Shown one piece after another: positions 1 through 12,284 of a stretch of DNA of 64,000 nucleotides. The notes beneath the pieces were generated by a model that saw only the letters and a list, made by a program, of their open reading frames with translations, made no database searches and was not told the DNA's origin. Each line of letters opens with the position of its first letter. Position 1 is the first letter of the stretch. Both the position numbers and the translations under genes were made by a program. Source of the stretch: Dama dama (taxonomy: Eukaryota; Chordata; Mammalia; Artiodactyla; Cervidae); the NCBI RefSeq assembly GCF_033118175.1, contig NC_083694.1:33492108-33556107 (forward strand). The letters are read 5' to 3'.

Positions 1-158
1 CTTCCAATTTCCCACACAAAAGATAGGGAGGCTCTCTTTTTTGCTCTCTTTTTTATCTTAATAACTGAAAGGGAGGGAAGCAGATGGAAGTGAATGCAAA
101 TTTGCAGGGAGATGGGTATAGCTGGTTGAGTTCGTCACCTTCCATTGAGAACTCTTCC

Positions 159-279
159 ATGTACACCCATGGCTGATTCGTGTCAATGTATGGCAAAAAC
201 CACTACAATATTGTAAAGTAATTAGCCTCCAATTAAAATAAATACATTAAAAAATAATAAAAAAAAAAAAAGAGAGAGA
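159..279 (+). mobile_element. Very short bovine L1 3' end with target duplication
   Basis: About 120 bp of L1 3' UTR (GGCTGATTCGTGTCAATG, then TTAGCCTCCAATTAAAATAAA) plus A-rich tail. It is flanked by a perfect 12-bp duplication GAGAACTCTTCC at 147-158 and 280-291. Confidence 0.85.
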
Positions 280-291
280 GAGAACTCTTCC

Positions 292-1040
292 GTTAACCTA
301 CTGGTCCCAACTATGGGTGCAATGAGATGGAGAAAATATTTTATTCACCAAGGTTTCTTTTAGGGAATGTATTATATTATATTTGTTTGGGAGAAATACT
401 TCGATAAGTTGCTTGGGTTGAAGTGTAAGACTTCAGGGCATGCACAAGCAATAAAATTTGCTCTCACTGTGAGATATGAGATAGAGAGTAGACTGTGTTT
501 TGTTTTTGACAGGGATGGGGAGCTCACAGAGAAGAAGGGGAACAAAAGTGACTTGACAGCAGATTGTGAGCTGTGTGATGCAACACCATCTCTGTATCCC
601 TCACTCTTCCCAGTTCACTTCAGTCACTCAGTCATGTCCGACTCTTTGCAACCCCATGGACTGCAGCACACACTCCTCTAAGAAATTAGTAAAGTTACTC
701 ATTTCCCAAGTGCTTCAGGTCAGTAGAATTTTTGCCGAAATCTGAAGAGCTAATTTTCTTGTCAACACTGAGGTGGAGTTGACATAGAAACAGCATATGT
801 AGGGGAAGTTGCTGGAGACATGGTATTTTACCATGAAAAATCAAGACTCTAGGAATTTGCAGAAACTGTAGGGAAGAATTTCAAAGTACAATAGATGTGG
901 AATTTGAGGCTTCAATCTTGACCTAGATGTCAGAGGGGCAGAGAGGCATGTTATGACTACAGGGTTGCATGAGGAAAGTGATTGGTTTCTTATGAGAATT
1001 TGTGAAGTTTCTTACCTGGTAGAATATAATTTGCATTTGT
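292..1040. other. Sequence without a recognised gene
   Basis: Apart from a short BovB 3' fragment at 611-672, nothing is identifiable. A 104-codon open frame at 367-681 ends inside that BovB piece and has no recognisable domain. Confidence 0.6.
611..672 (-). mobile_element. BovB/Bov-A 3' end fragment
   Basis: About 60 bp (TCAGTCATGTCCGACTCTTT and CCCCATGGACTGCAG) identical in type to the 3' end of BovB read in reverse. Confidence 0.7.
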
Positions 1041-1241
1041 GCTCAGGCTTGTCCAACTCTTTTTGACCTTATGGACTGTAGCCCACCAGGTTCCTCTGTC
1101 CATGGGGTTTCCCAGGAAAGAATACTGGAGTGGGTTTCCAGCTCCTTCTCCAGGGGAACCTTTCTGATCCAGGGATTGAACCCCTGTCTCCTGCATTGGC
1201 AGGAGGATTCTTTACCCCTGAGCCACTGGAGAAGCAAGCCC
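1041..1241 (-). mobile_element. Bov-tA SINE
   Basis: Reverse-orientation tRNA-type SINE. It has GTCCAACTCTTTTTGACC, CTCCTTCTCCAGGGGAACC and the box-like GAACCCCTGTCTCCTGCATTGGCAG. It is nearly full length. Confidence 0.88.
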
Positions 1242-1347
1242 TGAGAAAAGGCATATCACACTAATTTACACGATCTGCACAGTGTTGAAACTCTAAGGAA
1301 GGAAACTGATGGTGAGAATGTAAAGTGGTACCATTTGGCAATTTCTT

Positions 1348-1628
1348 TTTTTTTAAATTAATTAATTAATTTTAATTGGAGACTAATCACTTTACAATAT
1401 TGTAGTGGTTTTTGCCATACACTGACATGAATCTGCCACGGGTGTACATGTGTCCCCCATCCTGAACCCCCTTCCCACCTCCCTCCCTATCCTATCCCTC
1501 GGATAGAGTTGTTCCAGTGCACCGGCTTTGAGTGCCCTGTTTCGTGCATCAAACTTGGACAGGTGATCTATTTCACATATGGTAATATACATGTTTCAGT
1601 GCTGTTCTCTCAAATCATCCCACTGTCA
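1348..1628 (-). mobile_element. Bovine L1 3' end, reverse, with perfect target duplication
   Basis: A T-rich start (the poly(A) in reverse), then CACTTTACAATATTGTAGTGG and the rest of the L1 3' UTR in reverse. It is bracketed by a perfect 16-bp duplication CATTTGGCAATTTCTT at 1332-1347 and 1629-1644. Confidence 0.9.
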
Positions 1629-1756
1629 CATTTGGCAATTTCTTAAAAGTTAAATATGCATCTACAATGTAACGTGATCCAGCCATGCTGCCTCTAGGTA
1701 TTTTCTCAGAGGAAAAAAAAAGTTTCTGTAAATACTTGTATATTCCAAATAAGAAA

Positions 1757-2668
1757 ATGAGTACATCAAGGCTGTATATTGTCACTCTGCTTATTTAACT
1801 TATATGCAGAGTACTTCATGAGAAATGCTGGACTGGAGGAAGCTCAAGTTGGAGTCAAGATTGCTGGGAGAAATATCAATAATCTCAGATATGCAGATGA
1901 CACCACCCTTATGCCAGAGAGTGAAGAGGAACTAAAAAGCCTCTTGATGAAAGTGAAGGAAGAGAGTGAAAAAGTTGGCTTGAAGCTCAACATTCAGAAA
2001 ACTAAGATCATGGCATCTGGTCCCATCACTTCACGGGAAATAGATGGGGAAGCAGTGGAAACAGTGTCACACTTTATTTTTCTGGGCTCCAAATCACTGC
2101 AGATGGTGATTGCAGCCATGAAATTAAAAGCCGCTTACTCCTTGGAAGGAAAGTTATGACCAACCTAGATTGCATATTAAAAAGCAGAGACATTACTTTG
2201 CCAACAAAGGTCCATCTAGTCAAGGCTATGGTTTTTCCAGTGGTCATGTATAGATGTAAGAGTTGGACTGTGAAGAAAGCTGAGCACCATAAAATTGATG
2301 CTTTTGAATTGTGGTGTTGGAGAAGACTCTTGAGAGTCCCTTGGACTGCATGGAGATCCAACCAGTCCATCCTAGAGGAGATCAGTCCTGGGTGTTCATT
2401 GGAAGGACTGATGCTGAAGCTGAAACTCCAATACTTTGGCCACCTCATGTGAAGATTTGACTCATTGGAAAAGACTCTGATGCTGGGAGGGATTGGGGGC
2501 AGGAGGAGAAGGGGACAACAGAAGATGAGATGGCTGGATGGCATCACTGACTCGATGGACATGAGTTTGAGTAAACTCCGGGAGTTGGTGATGGACAGGG
2601 AGGCCTGGTGTGCTGCGATTCATGGGGTTGCAAAGAGTTGGACATGACTGAGTAACTGAACTGACTGA
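1757..2668 (+). mobile_element. BovB LINE, 3' third with RT remnant
   Basis: 5'-truncated BovB. The first frame reads SLCLFNLYAEY, then the RT catalytic motif YADDT, then KLNIQKTKIMASG, up to 2159. A shifted frame at 2156-2452 continues with KSRDITLPTKVHLVKAMVFPVVMY and FELWCWRRLLRVPWTAWRSNQ. A third frame covers the tail, so at least two frameshifts disrupt it. It ends with the ACTGA-type 3' tail. Confidence 0.9.
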
Positions 2669-2689
2669 ATTGAATATTAATAACAGATT

Positions 2690-3139
2690 TTTTAATAATA
2701 GTTTCAGATTGGAAATATTAATGTATGAGTGATTAAATAAATTGCCGTAATCATACAATGGAATACTACTTAGCCATAAAGAGGAATGAACTATTGATAT
2801 ATACAAAAACATGGATGGAACCCAAAGTGTTCTGTTGAGTGAAAGGAGTCAGAAATAAATTAGTATATAATGTATGATTCCATTGATACTGACCTCTAGG
2901 AAATATAAACTAATTTATATTTACAGAACACAAATCAGTGGTAGTTTGGAAATGTGGGAGCAGGGAAGGAAGAGAAAGGGAGGTTATGCATAAAAAAGCT
3001 TTGGGAGTGATAGATGTGTTCATTTTCTTTTTTTGTTCATTTTATTAATTGTCACCTCATGGGTATGTACGTATGTCAAGACAAAAGTTATTATGTGCAG
3101 TTCATTGTATGTTAATTATACCCAATTAATACATTAAAT
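2690..3139 (+). mobile_element. Old L1 3' fragment
   Basis: Contains the ORF2 end signature (ACAATGGAATACTACTTAGCC region) and an older L1 3' UTR. A Bov-tA fragment interrupts it at 3141-3262, with ACATTAAAT on both sides. Confidence 0.65.
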
Positions 3140-3140
3140 C

Positions 3141-3262
3141 TGAAGTAGGAAATGGCAACCCTCTCCAATATTCTTGCCTGAAAAATTCTATGGACAGAGG
3201 AGCCTGGTGACTACAGTCCATGGGATTGCAAAGAGTCAGGCATGACTGAGCACTCACTCAAC
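3141..3262 (+). mobile_element. Bov-tA SINE, 3' half
   Basis: TCTCCAATATTCTTGCCTG through GATTGCAAAGAGTCAGGCATGACTGAG-type sequence. The tRNA-like 5' half is missing. Confidence 0.8.
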
Positions 3263-4439
3263 TCAACACATTAAATAACTTTGAAACAAAACAATATGGA
3301 TTATAAAATTTAAGAATGATCATCAAAGCAAAAGGAATAGAGTGTATAAATTTCAAACTAGTGGAGGGAAAGGAGTTAATTCTTCTACTGAATTAAGCCG
3401 ATAGAATAAAGGACGCAGGGAAAAAGGAGTAGGTGAAAGTATAGCTAGAAGAACAAAAGGCAAGATGGGGAGAGCAAACTTTTTTGCAAAGGGTTAAATA
3501 GTTGTTGTTGTTTTTTTTTAACTTTTGAGGCCTTATGGTTTCTGATGGTCTCTACTTACTTGTGCCATTGAAGCACGAAAGCAATCCTAGATAAACAACT
3601 GAGTGTGAGTGTTCCAATAAAACTTTACATACACAAGCAGGTGCTGAGTTAGCCACTATAGGACTATGGGTTCCAAGGACCATAATTTGCCATCTCCTAG
3701 TATAAGCTAACTTAAATTTGTCAATAGGCATAATTTAAATATAATATTAATATCTAAAAAGGGTAAAATTAAAAAAAAACCCAGCCATTTATCATTTACA
3801 AATACAATTAAAACATATTGATAAAGATGGGTTGAAAGAAAAGTAATGGGAAATATATGCCAGTAATATAGTAACTAAAAGTCTGGGAGGCAATAGCAAT
3901 ATAAAAACAATCAATATTTACAAATCCAGGCACTGTTTTAAGTGCTAAGGTCATATAGTTTAGAAGTGCTGAGCTGGAGTCCAATCCAATTTCTGTTTCT
4001 AAAGCCCATATTCTTAAACATCACTATATTTTGACTACCAAACTGAATTGAAGAAAAAGCATTTAAAATTATACAAAGTGATTTTACTTACTTAATAAAA
4101 AAAGGAGGAAATACCTAAAAAGTAACAACTATGAATCTATATGCATCTAAGAACATTGGCACAGATACATACATATGGATACATACACACAGATGAGAAA
4201 CCTGGGGAGTATTCTGGGAAGAAATTGAAAAATCTAGAACCACAATAAGAAATCTTAACACTTCTCTTCCAAATCATGCAGATAAACTATAATGAAGAAA
4301 TACATGTGAAGATATATCAGTGCAAATAACAACCTTGATCTCATATATTAAATTTTGTACCCAACATATAAAAATTTTGCACCTTTTCCAAGTACACATA
4401 GAATATTTACAAAACTGACCATAAATTATTATAAACATA
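3263..4439. other. AT-rich stretch, one possible MIR
   Basis: No gene. A degraded MIR (reverse) at about 3925-4045 is suggested by AGGCACTGTTTTAAGTGCTAAGG and the adjoining CCATATTCTTAAACATCACTAT. The rest is unassigned. Confidence 0.5.
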
Positions 4440-4642
4440 AGCTTCATTGGTGGCTCAGATGGTAATGAGTCTGCCTTCAATGCAGGAGACCTGGGTTCTA
4501 TCTGAGTTGGGAAGATCCCCTAGAGAAGGAAACAGCAACCCACTCCAGTATATTTGCCTGGAAAATCCCATGGGCAGAGGAGCCTGGAAGGCTACAGTCC
4601 ATGGGATTGCAAAAGGTTAGACATGACTGAGCCACTAACACT
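4440..4642 (+). mobile_element. Bov-tA SINE
   Basis: Full-length forward copy: GCTTCATTGGTGGCTCAG, GATCCCCTAGAGAAGG, then GACATGACTGAGCCACTAAC. Confidence 0.9.
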
Positions 4643-4794
4643 GTAATAAATATATAGTACAAACAATGATTAATATTCTCATATCCTAATAAGAATCAGT
4701 AAAAAAAGAAAATATGATGATGGTATTTCAATTTGGCAAAAAAAAAAATGAGGTAGTTGGGAACAAATCTGACAAAATGTGTGGAAGACAGCAT

Positions 4795-4882
4795 TGCACA
4801 CTAGCTAAGCACCAGGAGTCTGGGACCAACTTGCCTGCATTTAAATCCTGGCTGCTATACCTGTGTGATTGTTGGAGGAGAT
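4795..4882 (+). mobile_element. MIR SINE 5' fragment (probable)
   Basis: GGAGTCTGGGACCAACTTGCC followed by AAATCCTGGCTGCTATACCTGTGTGA follows the MIR core order. It is degraded. Confidence 0.5.
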
Positions 4883-4954
4883 CATGGGAAGGATATGACT
4901 GCCAGTTGACCCCTAAGCTGGACTCAGACAATTGGAGGCTTCTCGCCCCTTCCC

Positions 4955-7543
4955 CAAGATGACTGTGAGATGGCAGAGTAGAAGGATGTGTGCTCACCTT
5001 CTCCTGCAAGAACTCCAAAATTACAACTCGCTGCTGAACAACTGTCAACTGAAGAATATTGGATCCCACCAAAAAAAGATACCCCACATCCAAGGGCAAA
5101 GGAGAAGCCCTAACAAGACAGTAGGAAAGGTGAAACCATATTTAGAATCAAACCCCATACCCACCAGAGATGCTTGGAGGGCTCAAAACTTGTATGCACC
5201 AGTTTTGACCCACAGAGACTGAGCCAGAACTGTGTTTGAGTGTCTCCTGTGGAGGTATGGGTCAGCAGTAGACTGCTGCATGGGCAAGGGCTCTGGGTGA
5301 AGTAGATCCGGTTATGGCATAAGCCCTCTTGGAGGAGGCCATCATTAACCCCACCACTGAGCTGCCAGAACTTACGCAGGGCTGGGGAAACAGACTCTAG
5401 GAGGGTACAACCAAAACCTTGTGCACACCAGGACTCAGGAGAAAGAAGCAGTGACCCCATAAGAGACTGACCCAAACTTGCCCATGAGTGTACAGGAGTC
5501 TCTGGCGGAGGTGTGGGTCCGTGGTGGCCTGCTGCAGGGTTGGGGGCACTGAGTGCAACAGTGCCTGCATGGGACCTTTTGAAGGAGATCACCATTATCT
5601 TCATTATCTCCACCACAGTTTGGCCTCAGGTCAAACAACAGGGAGGGAACATAGCCCTTTCCATCAACAGAAAATTGGATTAAAGATTTACTGAGCATAA
5701 CCCCGCCCATCAGAACAAAACACAGTTTCCCCTTCAGTCAGTTGTCTCCCATCAAGAAGCTTCCATAACCTTCTTATCCTTCTCCATCAGAGGGCAGACA
5801 GAATGAAAACCACAAACACAGAAAACTAACCAATCTGATCACATGGACCACAGCCTTGTCTAACTCAATGAAGCTATGAGCCATGCCATGTAGGGCCACC
5901 CAAGACAGACGGGTCATGGTGGAGAGTTCTGAAAAAATGTGGTCCACTGGAGAAGTGAATGGCAAACCACTTCAATATTCTTGCCTTGAGAACCCCATGA
6001 ACAGTATGAAAAGGCAAAAATATAGGACGCGGAAAGATGAGCTCCCCGAGTCGGTAGGTGCCCAATGTGCTATGGAAGATAAGTGGAGAAATAACTCCAG
6101 AAAGAATGAAGAGACAGAGCCAAAGCAAAAACAACACCAGGTCGTGGATGTGACAGGTGATGGAAATAAAGTCCAATGCTGTAAAAAGCAATGTTGCATA
6201 CAAACCTGGAATCATTCAAATTCAAAACCCAAAGAAAGGCAATGCCAAAGAATGCTCAAATTACTGCACAATTGCACTCATCTCACACGCTAGCAAAGTA
6301 ATGCTCAATATTCTCCAAGTGAGGCTTCAACATTATGTGAACCATGAACTTCCAGATGTTCAAGCTGAGTTTAGAGAAGGCAGAGCAGCCAGAGATCAAA
6401 TTGCCAACATACATTAGATCATTGAAAAAGCCAGAGAGTTCCAGAAAAACGTCTACTTCTGCTTTATTGATTATGCCAAAGCCTTTGACTGCATGGATCA
6501 CAACAAACGGTGGAAAATTCTGAAAGAGATGGGAATACCAGACCACATGACCTGCCTCCTGAGAAATCTGTATGCAGGTCAAAAGCAACATAAATGGACA
6601 TGGAACAACAAACTGGTTTCAAATTGGGGAAGGAGTATGTCAAGGCTATATATTGTCACTCTGCTTGTTTAATTTATATGCAGAGTACATCATGAGAAAT
6701 GCTGGGCTGGATGATGCACAATTTGGAATCAAGATTGCTGGGATAAAAATCAATAACATCAGATATGCAGATGACACCACCCTTATGTCAGAAAGTGAAG
6801 AAGAACTAAAGAGTCATTTGATGAAAGTGAAAGAGGAGAGTGAAAAAGTTCGCTTAAAACTCAACATTCAGAAAACTAAGATCATGGCACTTATCCCATC
6901 ACTTCATGGCAAATAAATGGGAAAACAATGGAAACAGTGATAGACTTTATTTTGGGGGGCTCCCAAATCACTGCAGACGGTGACTGCAGCCATGAAATTA
7001 AAAGACGCTTGCTCCTTGGAAGAAAAATTATGACCAACCTATGCTACACATCATATTAAAACACAGAGATATTCCTTTGCCAACAAAGGTCCATCTAGTC
7101 AAAGCTATGGTTTTTCCAGTAGTCATGTATGGATGTGAGAGTTGGACTATAAAGAAAGCTGAGTGCCAAAGAACTGATGCTTTTGAACTGTGGTGTTGGA
7201 GAAGACTCTCAAGAGTCCCTTTGGTTTGCAAGGAGATCCAACCAGTCCATCCTAAAGGAAATCAGTCCTAAATATTCATTGGGAGGACTGATGCTGAAAC
7301 TGAAACTCCAATACTCTAGCCACCTGATGGGAAGAACTAACTCATTGGAAAAGACCCTGATGTTGGGAAGGATTGAAGGTAGGAGGAGAAGGGGACAATG
7401 GAGCATGAGATGATTGGATGGCATCACTGACTCTATGGACATGAGTTTGAGTAGGCTCCAGGAGTTGGTGTTGGACAGGGAAGCCTGGGGTGCTGTAATC
7501 CAAGAGGTTGCAAAGAGTCGGACATGACTGAGTAACTGAACTG
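4955..7543 (+). mobile_element. BovB LINE with 5' region, endonuclease deleted
   Basis: A long forward BovB beginning with the upstream untranslated part (CAAGATGACTGTGAGATGGC onward) and passing through GATCACATGGACCACAGCC. It then jumps near 6205-6225 straight into the middle of the RT region (CCCAAAGAAAGGCAATGCC). The endonuclease domain and N-terminal RT, present in the copy at 36.9-39.9 kb, are lost here. RT reads YADDT near 6762. Frameshifts and stops (for example the stop at 6415) break the frame. It ends with the usual 3' tail at about 7543. Confidence 0.88.
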
Positions 7544-8035
7544 AACACCCCCTCCGTGTTCTTGGGATGTACATTTGGACAACTGTTTTCACATTGGGGG
7601 CTATTTCAAGGACTCAGCCTTCAGAGAGTAATGTGGCTGTTGAGACCATCTGGACCAGATACGTCATTGAACCCAGTTAAGTCCTCTATGTAAATTTTAA
7701 GATTCTGGCAAGTGTGGAGATTTACTCATCTTCCAGCCACCCAAGATAAGCCTTGCATTTAAGTTCCCTTGCTTATTAAGATTGCCACCTACCAATCCAG
7801 AGTGCTTCTTTCTTTGGTTCTTTGCTTCTTTCTTTGATTTCTCCCTCTATGTACTGGTCTGGTTTTGAATTTCACTGGAGGAACCCCAACATCAAAAATT
7901 AACCCAATCGCTCATGAGACCATGGTGCATGATAGAGATGGTGTTACAAATCAGTGGGAGAAAGGATATTGATTTCAAACATTTTTGGTCATAATCCACA
8001 GAAAGAAATAAATTTTATTTCATAGCCAGTACCCA
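7544..8035. other. Sequence without a recognised feature
   Basis: No gene or identifiable repeat. Base composition is similar to the surroundings. Confidence 0.5.
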
Positions 8036-8855
8036 CTCAGTGTTGCAAGCTGGAATCAAGATAGGCAGGAGAAACATCAACACCCTCAGATATGTGGATG
8101 ATGCCACCGTAATGGCAGAAAGTGAACAGGAACTAAAGAATCTATTAATGAGGGTGAAGGAGTGGAGAGAAAAAGTCGGCTTAAAACTAAATATTAAAAA
8201 AAAACTAAGATCCAGTCCATTACTTCACACCAAATAGAAAGGGAAAATACAGAAGCAGTGACAGGTTTCCTCTTCTTGGACTCTAAAATCACTGAGGATG
8301 GTGACTACCACCATGAAATCAAAAGACAATTGCTTCTTGACAGGAAAGTTATGACAAACCTAGACAGTGTAATGAAGAGTAAAGAAATCACTCTGCTGAC
8401 AAAGGTCCATATAGTCAAGGCTATCATCTTCCCCATGGTCAAATACAGTTGTGAAAGGTGGACCATAAAGAAGGCAGAGCACCAAAGAATCGATGCCTTC
8501 AAACTGTGGTACTGGAGAAGACTCTTGAGAGTCCCGTGGACTGCAAGGAGATCAAACCAGTCAATCTTAAAGGAAATCAACCCTGAATACTCACTGGAAG
8601 GACTGATGCTGAAGCTGAAGTTCCAGTGTTTTGACCACCTGATGTGAACAGCTGACTCATTGGAAAAGTTCCTGATGCTGGGAAAGATTGAGGGCAGAAG
8701 AAAAGAAGGGCATCAGAGGATGAGATGGCTGGATGGCATCACCAATGCAATGGACATGAACTTGGGGAAACTCCGGTAGATGGAGAGGGACAAGGAGGCC
8801 TTGTGTGCTGCAGTCCATTGGGTCACAGAGTTGGACATGACTGGGCAACTGACCA
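8036..8855 (+). mobile_element. Diverged BovB LINE fragment
   Basis: Reads AGIKIGRRNINTLRYVDDATVMAE, where the catalytic YADDT appears as YVDDA. A shifted frame from 8258 continues ITLLTKVHIVKAIIFPMVKY. It has more substitutions than the other BovB copies here, so it is likely an older insertion. Confidence 0.85.
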
Positions 8856-9039
8856 ATAACCATTCACCCAATGTATACTTATATCTGTAAGTTGGTGAAG
8901 CATATTTTATTCTTACTATATACAGTGTAGCCTATTATTTTCTATATTCTTTCATTTTCAAAAAAATGGTGACTTGGGCCCACTAAATTGTTTTCATGTC
9001 TCGTTAGTAGACTCTGAAAAATATTAGATTAGCTAATAA

Positions 9040-9690
9040 ATGTACAGGGGAGGATGAACTTCCTGTATTGAAAAATACAAAACTATAGCCCCACTTCACA
9101 TTATATTTCAAACCAGATTCCAGAGACATTGTGACTAAATGTGAACAGTCTTTCATATCAAAACATAAAGGTATGATGAAAATATTTTTAAGTTACCAAA
9201 GAACAAATGACAAAGGAAAATATTGATTAGTTTGACAATCTCAATTTAAAAATTCTCTATTACTGGGAAAATCTGTAGGATTAGTATCCAGAATATTAAA
9301 TGAATTCTTAAAAATCAACAAGAAAAATCTAACATTTAAATAGGAAAATGGGCAAAAAAAAAAAAAAAAAAAAAAATCAATGGGCCATTACATAAAAGGG
9401 AGTTTGGAAAGCTAAATGATATGAAAACTGCTCATACTTCATACTAATCAGAGAAATGCAAGTTAAAACAATAAGACCCTGTTTCATAAGCATCAAACTG
9501 GCAAAAAATATAAGCTGATAACACCAAGTTTTGGGAAGATAGGTATAAATAAGAATTCTCATACTCTACTATCAGAAGCAAATCATAAACCATGCATGAT
9601 AAAAATATGTACATATCAACTGTAGGATGCTTGCTTCTATTGAGGAAGGACAGGCAGTAAGATGGAGAAAGATACTAAAGAGACTGTAGT
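9040..9690 (+). mobile_element. Old L1 ORF2 fragment
   Basis: AATCAGAGAAATGCAAGTTAAAAC and the surrounding order match the ORF2 C-terminal region seen at 23200-23350. It is heavily decayed and contains a 20+ bp A run at 9355-9376. Confidence 0.6.
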
Positions 9691-10284
9691 GTATTAGTTT
9701 TTTAAATATCTGGAGGAAATACACAATGTAATTAATTCTGAGTAGCAAGTACATTGATGTTTGTTACTTTATTCTCTATACTTCTCTTTAAATAAAAAAA
9801 CATTTTCTTTTTTTTTTTTTAAAGAGAAAAGATATGGAAAGACACAATTATGAAATTTACTTTTCTTTCCACTGAAGGCATAAGCCAGTGTTTAGTCATT
9901 AGCCACCATGCAAATGCTCCAGGGGTCTTATTCCTGTAAAAGCTGTCATGAAGCTCCTTAACTGGAGTGGTAGGCACTGATTCTGACAAACACTCTCTCC
10001 CTTTAAGGTTGAAAGCCATGTTTCTGGACTCTGATTAGGTTGGGAGGAGAGTGAGGACCTTCAGAACTCATGTTTGGAAAATCTCAACTCTGTAGAGATT
10101 CTCAAAGTTGAGCAGGGGCAGAGTGGGGAGAGATGTATCAGAATCACCAGGCATTTGATAATTGCACATGCAGGTTGAGATCTCCTGCTCTAAGCTGACT
10201 TTTTCCAATTCTACTTTAATTTCATTGCATTTCTTTTATGTTCATAGTATCCAGTCTTGGAGTATTTGAATCAAATCAACTTCT
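9691..10284. other. Sequence without a recognised feature
   Basis: Nothing assignable seen beyond a poly(T) run near 9809-9821. Confidence 0.5.
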
Positions 10285-10400
10285 GATAATGGGTTTAATT
10301 ATTGCTCATTGAACAACTGTCTTGTGCCAGACACTGTAGTCAGTTCTGGAGGTATAAAAATGAGCAAGAATTCCAACTATTCTAAGGAACTTAGAGTCTA
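10285..10400 (-). mobile_element. L2 3' end fragment (probable)
   Basis: Order TTGAACAACTGTCTTGTGCCAG, ACACTGTAGTCAGTTCTGG, then GGAACTTAGAGTCTA resembles the reversed L2 3' end. Confidence 0.5.
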
Positions 10401-11094
10401 TTTGAAAGAGAAGCCTAGAGTGTAGGGTAACTTCCTAGGTAGATTAGTTAATCATATTAATGCTTTAATCATGGACAATTTCATGCTGTGTTTTGATTCC
10501 TGTGACAGAGGTGCTGTGATTGTCCTTCAGAGCATCAACAGCAAAATCACCATTTCACCTCTAAATCTTTTGATCTTTAATATAATATTTGCCCAGCTCA
10601 GTGAATCTAGAGGTTGCATACTGCTGACTATAAGCTTTCATAATTTTCCTTGGAAAGATTGAGTTTGGCTTGAAGCAAATGCCTTCAGATTTTCAGACTC
10701 CACCAGGACTGCTGTGTTTTGTTGAGTATTTTATAAACTGTACTAGAATGTGCAGCTGAGACAAGAGGAAGCTGAAATTCAGCCCAAACATCCCTTTCTT
10801 AGCCCTGTGTCTATGAAGCTGCTTCTGTATAGAAAAGCCTCCTTTTCTAATTTGTCCAGAGAAACACAGACTAGCAGGTGGCCCTGCTGACTGTAACATT
10901 TGTTCAGTTCAGTACAACCCACAGAACTTATACTATATGTTTACTGCAGAGGTACCACTTGAAATAGTAGGGGCCATATGTTTACCCTAAGAAAAAAATA
11001 TGACTCAGAAAATATACTTTTGAAACTTTAAAATGTTAGAGCCAGAGAGGATTCTAGAAAACATAATGCTTAAACCCTCTAATTTTCTTTTTGA
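10401..11094. other. Sequence without a recognised gene
   Basis: Contains chance open frames only (for example 10471-10662 plus, 10693-10899 minus). No domain is recognisable. Confidence 0.5.
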
Positions 11095-11416
11095 AAAATT
11101 ATCAATTTATTTATTTTGGTTGTGTTGGGTCTTCATTGCTAGGCTTGGGGCTTTCTCAAGTTGGGAAGAGGAGGGGCTTCCCTTGTTGTGGAGCACAGGC
11201 TCCAGGGTATGCAGGCTTAAGTAATTGCAGCAGGCAGGCTCAGTAGTTGTGGCACACCGGCTCAGAAGTTGAGGCTTGCAGGCTCTAGAGAGCAGGCTCA
11301 ATAGTTGTGGCTCACTGGTTTAGTTGCCCCACAGCACGTGGAATCTTCCTGGACCAGGGATACAGCCTGTGTCCTCTGCATTGGCAGTTGGATCCTTATC
11401 CATCTGGGAAGTCCAA
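11095..11416 (-). mobile_element. CHR-2 type SINE
   Basis: Reverse copy of the cetartiodactyl tRNA-derived SINE with the repeated CAGTAGTTGTGGCACAC-like units and CTTCCCTTGTTGTGGAGCAC. It ends in the tRNA-like CTCTGCATTGGCAGTTGGATC. Confidence 0.85.
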
Positions 11417-11489
11417 ACATCTAATTTTCTATGTGTAGAAAATGACTGTGACTTTAGAACTTTATGAAAAATTGGAGATTATATTTATC

Positions 11490-11600
11490 TTCCTCACTTT
11501 ATGGATGAAGAAATCAGTTTCTAGAGAGGTGAAGCAAGTAGGGATCACAGACTTACAGTTCTTCTAATTCAGTGTTCTTTCAGTTTTACTATTCTCATTG
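11490..11600 (-). mobile_element. MIR fragment (probable)
   Basis: CCTCACTTTATGGATGAAGAAATC followed by AGAGAGGTGAAGCAAG matches the MIR core order in reverse. Confidence 0.45.
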
Positions 11601-11639
11601 CCACATGGTTGGTTAATGCCAAATGAATCTAGAATTCAG

Positions 11640-12248
11640 TTCAGTCCAGTTCTTTTCAGTTCACTTGCTCAGTCATGTCCGACTCTTTGAAACCCCATGG
11701 ACTGCAGCAGGCCAAGCCTCCCTGCCCATCACCAACTCCCGGAGCTTGTTCAAACTCATGTCCATTGAGTTGGTGATGCCATCCAACCATCTTGCCTCCT
11801 GTCATCCCCTTCTCCTTCTGCCTTCAATCTTTCCCAGAATCAGGGTCTTTTCCAATGAGTCAGTTCTTCGCATCAGGTGGCAAAAGTATTGGAGCTTCAG
11901 TTTCAGCATCAGTCCTCCCAAAGAATATTCAGGACTGATTTCCTTTAGGATGGACTGGTTGGATCTCCTTGCAGTTCAAGGGACTCTCAAGAGTCTTCTC
12001 CAACACCACAGTTCAAAAGCATCAATTCTTTGGCACTCAGCATTCTTTATAGTCCAACTCTCACAACCATACATGACTACTGAAAAAATCATAGCTTAGA
12101 CTAGATGGACGTTTGTTGGCAAAATAATGTCTCTGCTTTTTAATATGCTATCTACGTTGGTCATATCTTTTCTTCCAAGGAACAAGCGTCTTTTAATTTC
12201 ATGGCTGCAGTCACCACCTGCAGTGATTTTTGAGCCCCCCAAAAATAA
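11640..12248 (-). mobile_element. BovB LINE 3' fragment
   Basis: Reverse copy of the BovB 3' part (GACTCTTTGAAACCCCATGG to CAGTGATTTTTGAGCCCCCC). The short duplication AGAATTCAG at 11631-11639 and 12249-12257 brackets it. Confidence 0.88.
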
Positions 12249-12284
12249 AGAATTCAGACCATTGATAAAAATTAAATGGCTTCA

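Noticed and set aside
2074..2562. 162-codon minus-strand open frame
   Set aside because: Antisense shadow of BovB RT. The same antisense frame appears at each BovB copy.
5110..5616. 168-codon minus-strand open frame
   Set aside because: Lies antisense within the BovB 5' region; an open frame of a repeated element without known protein features.
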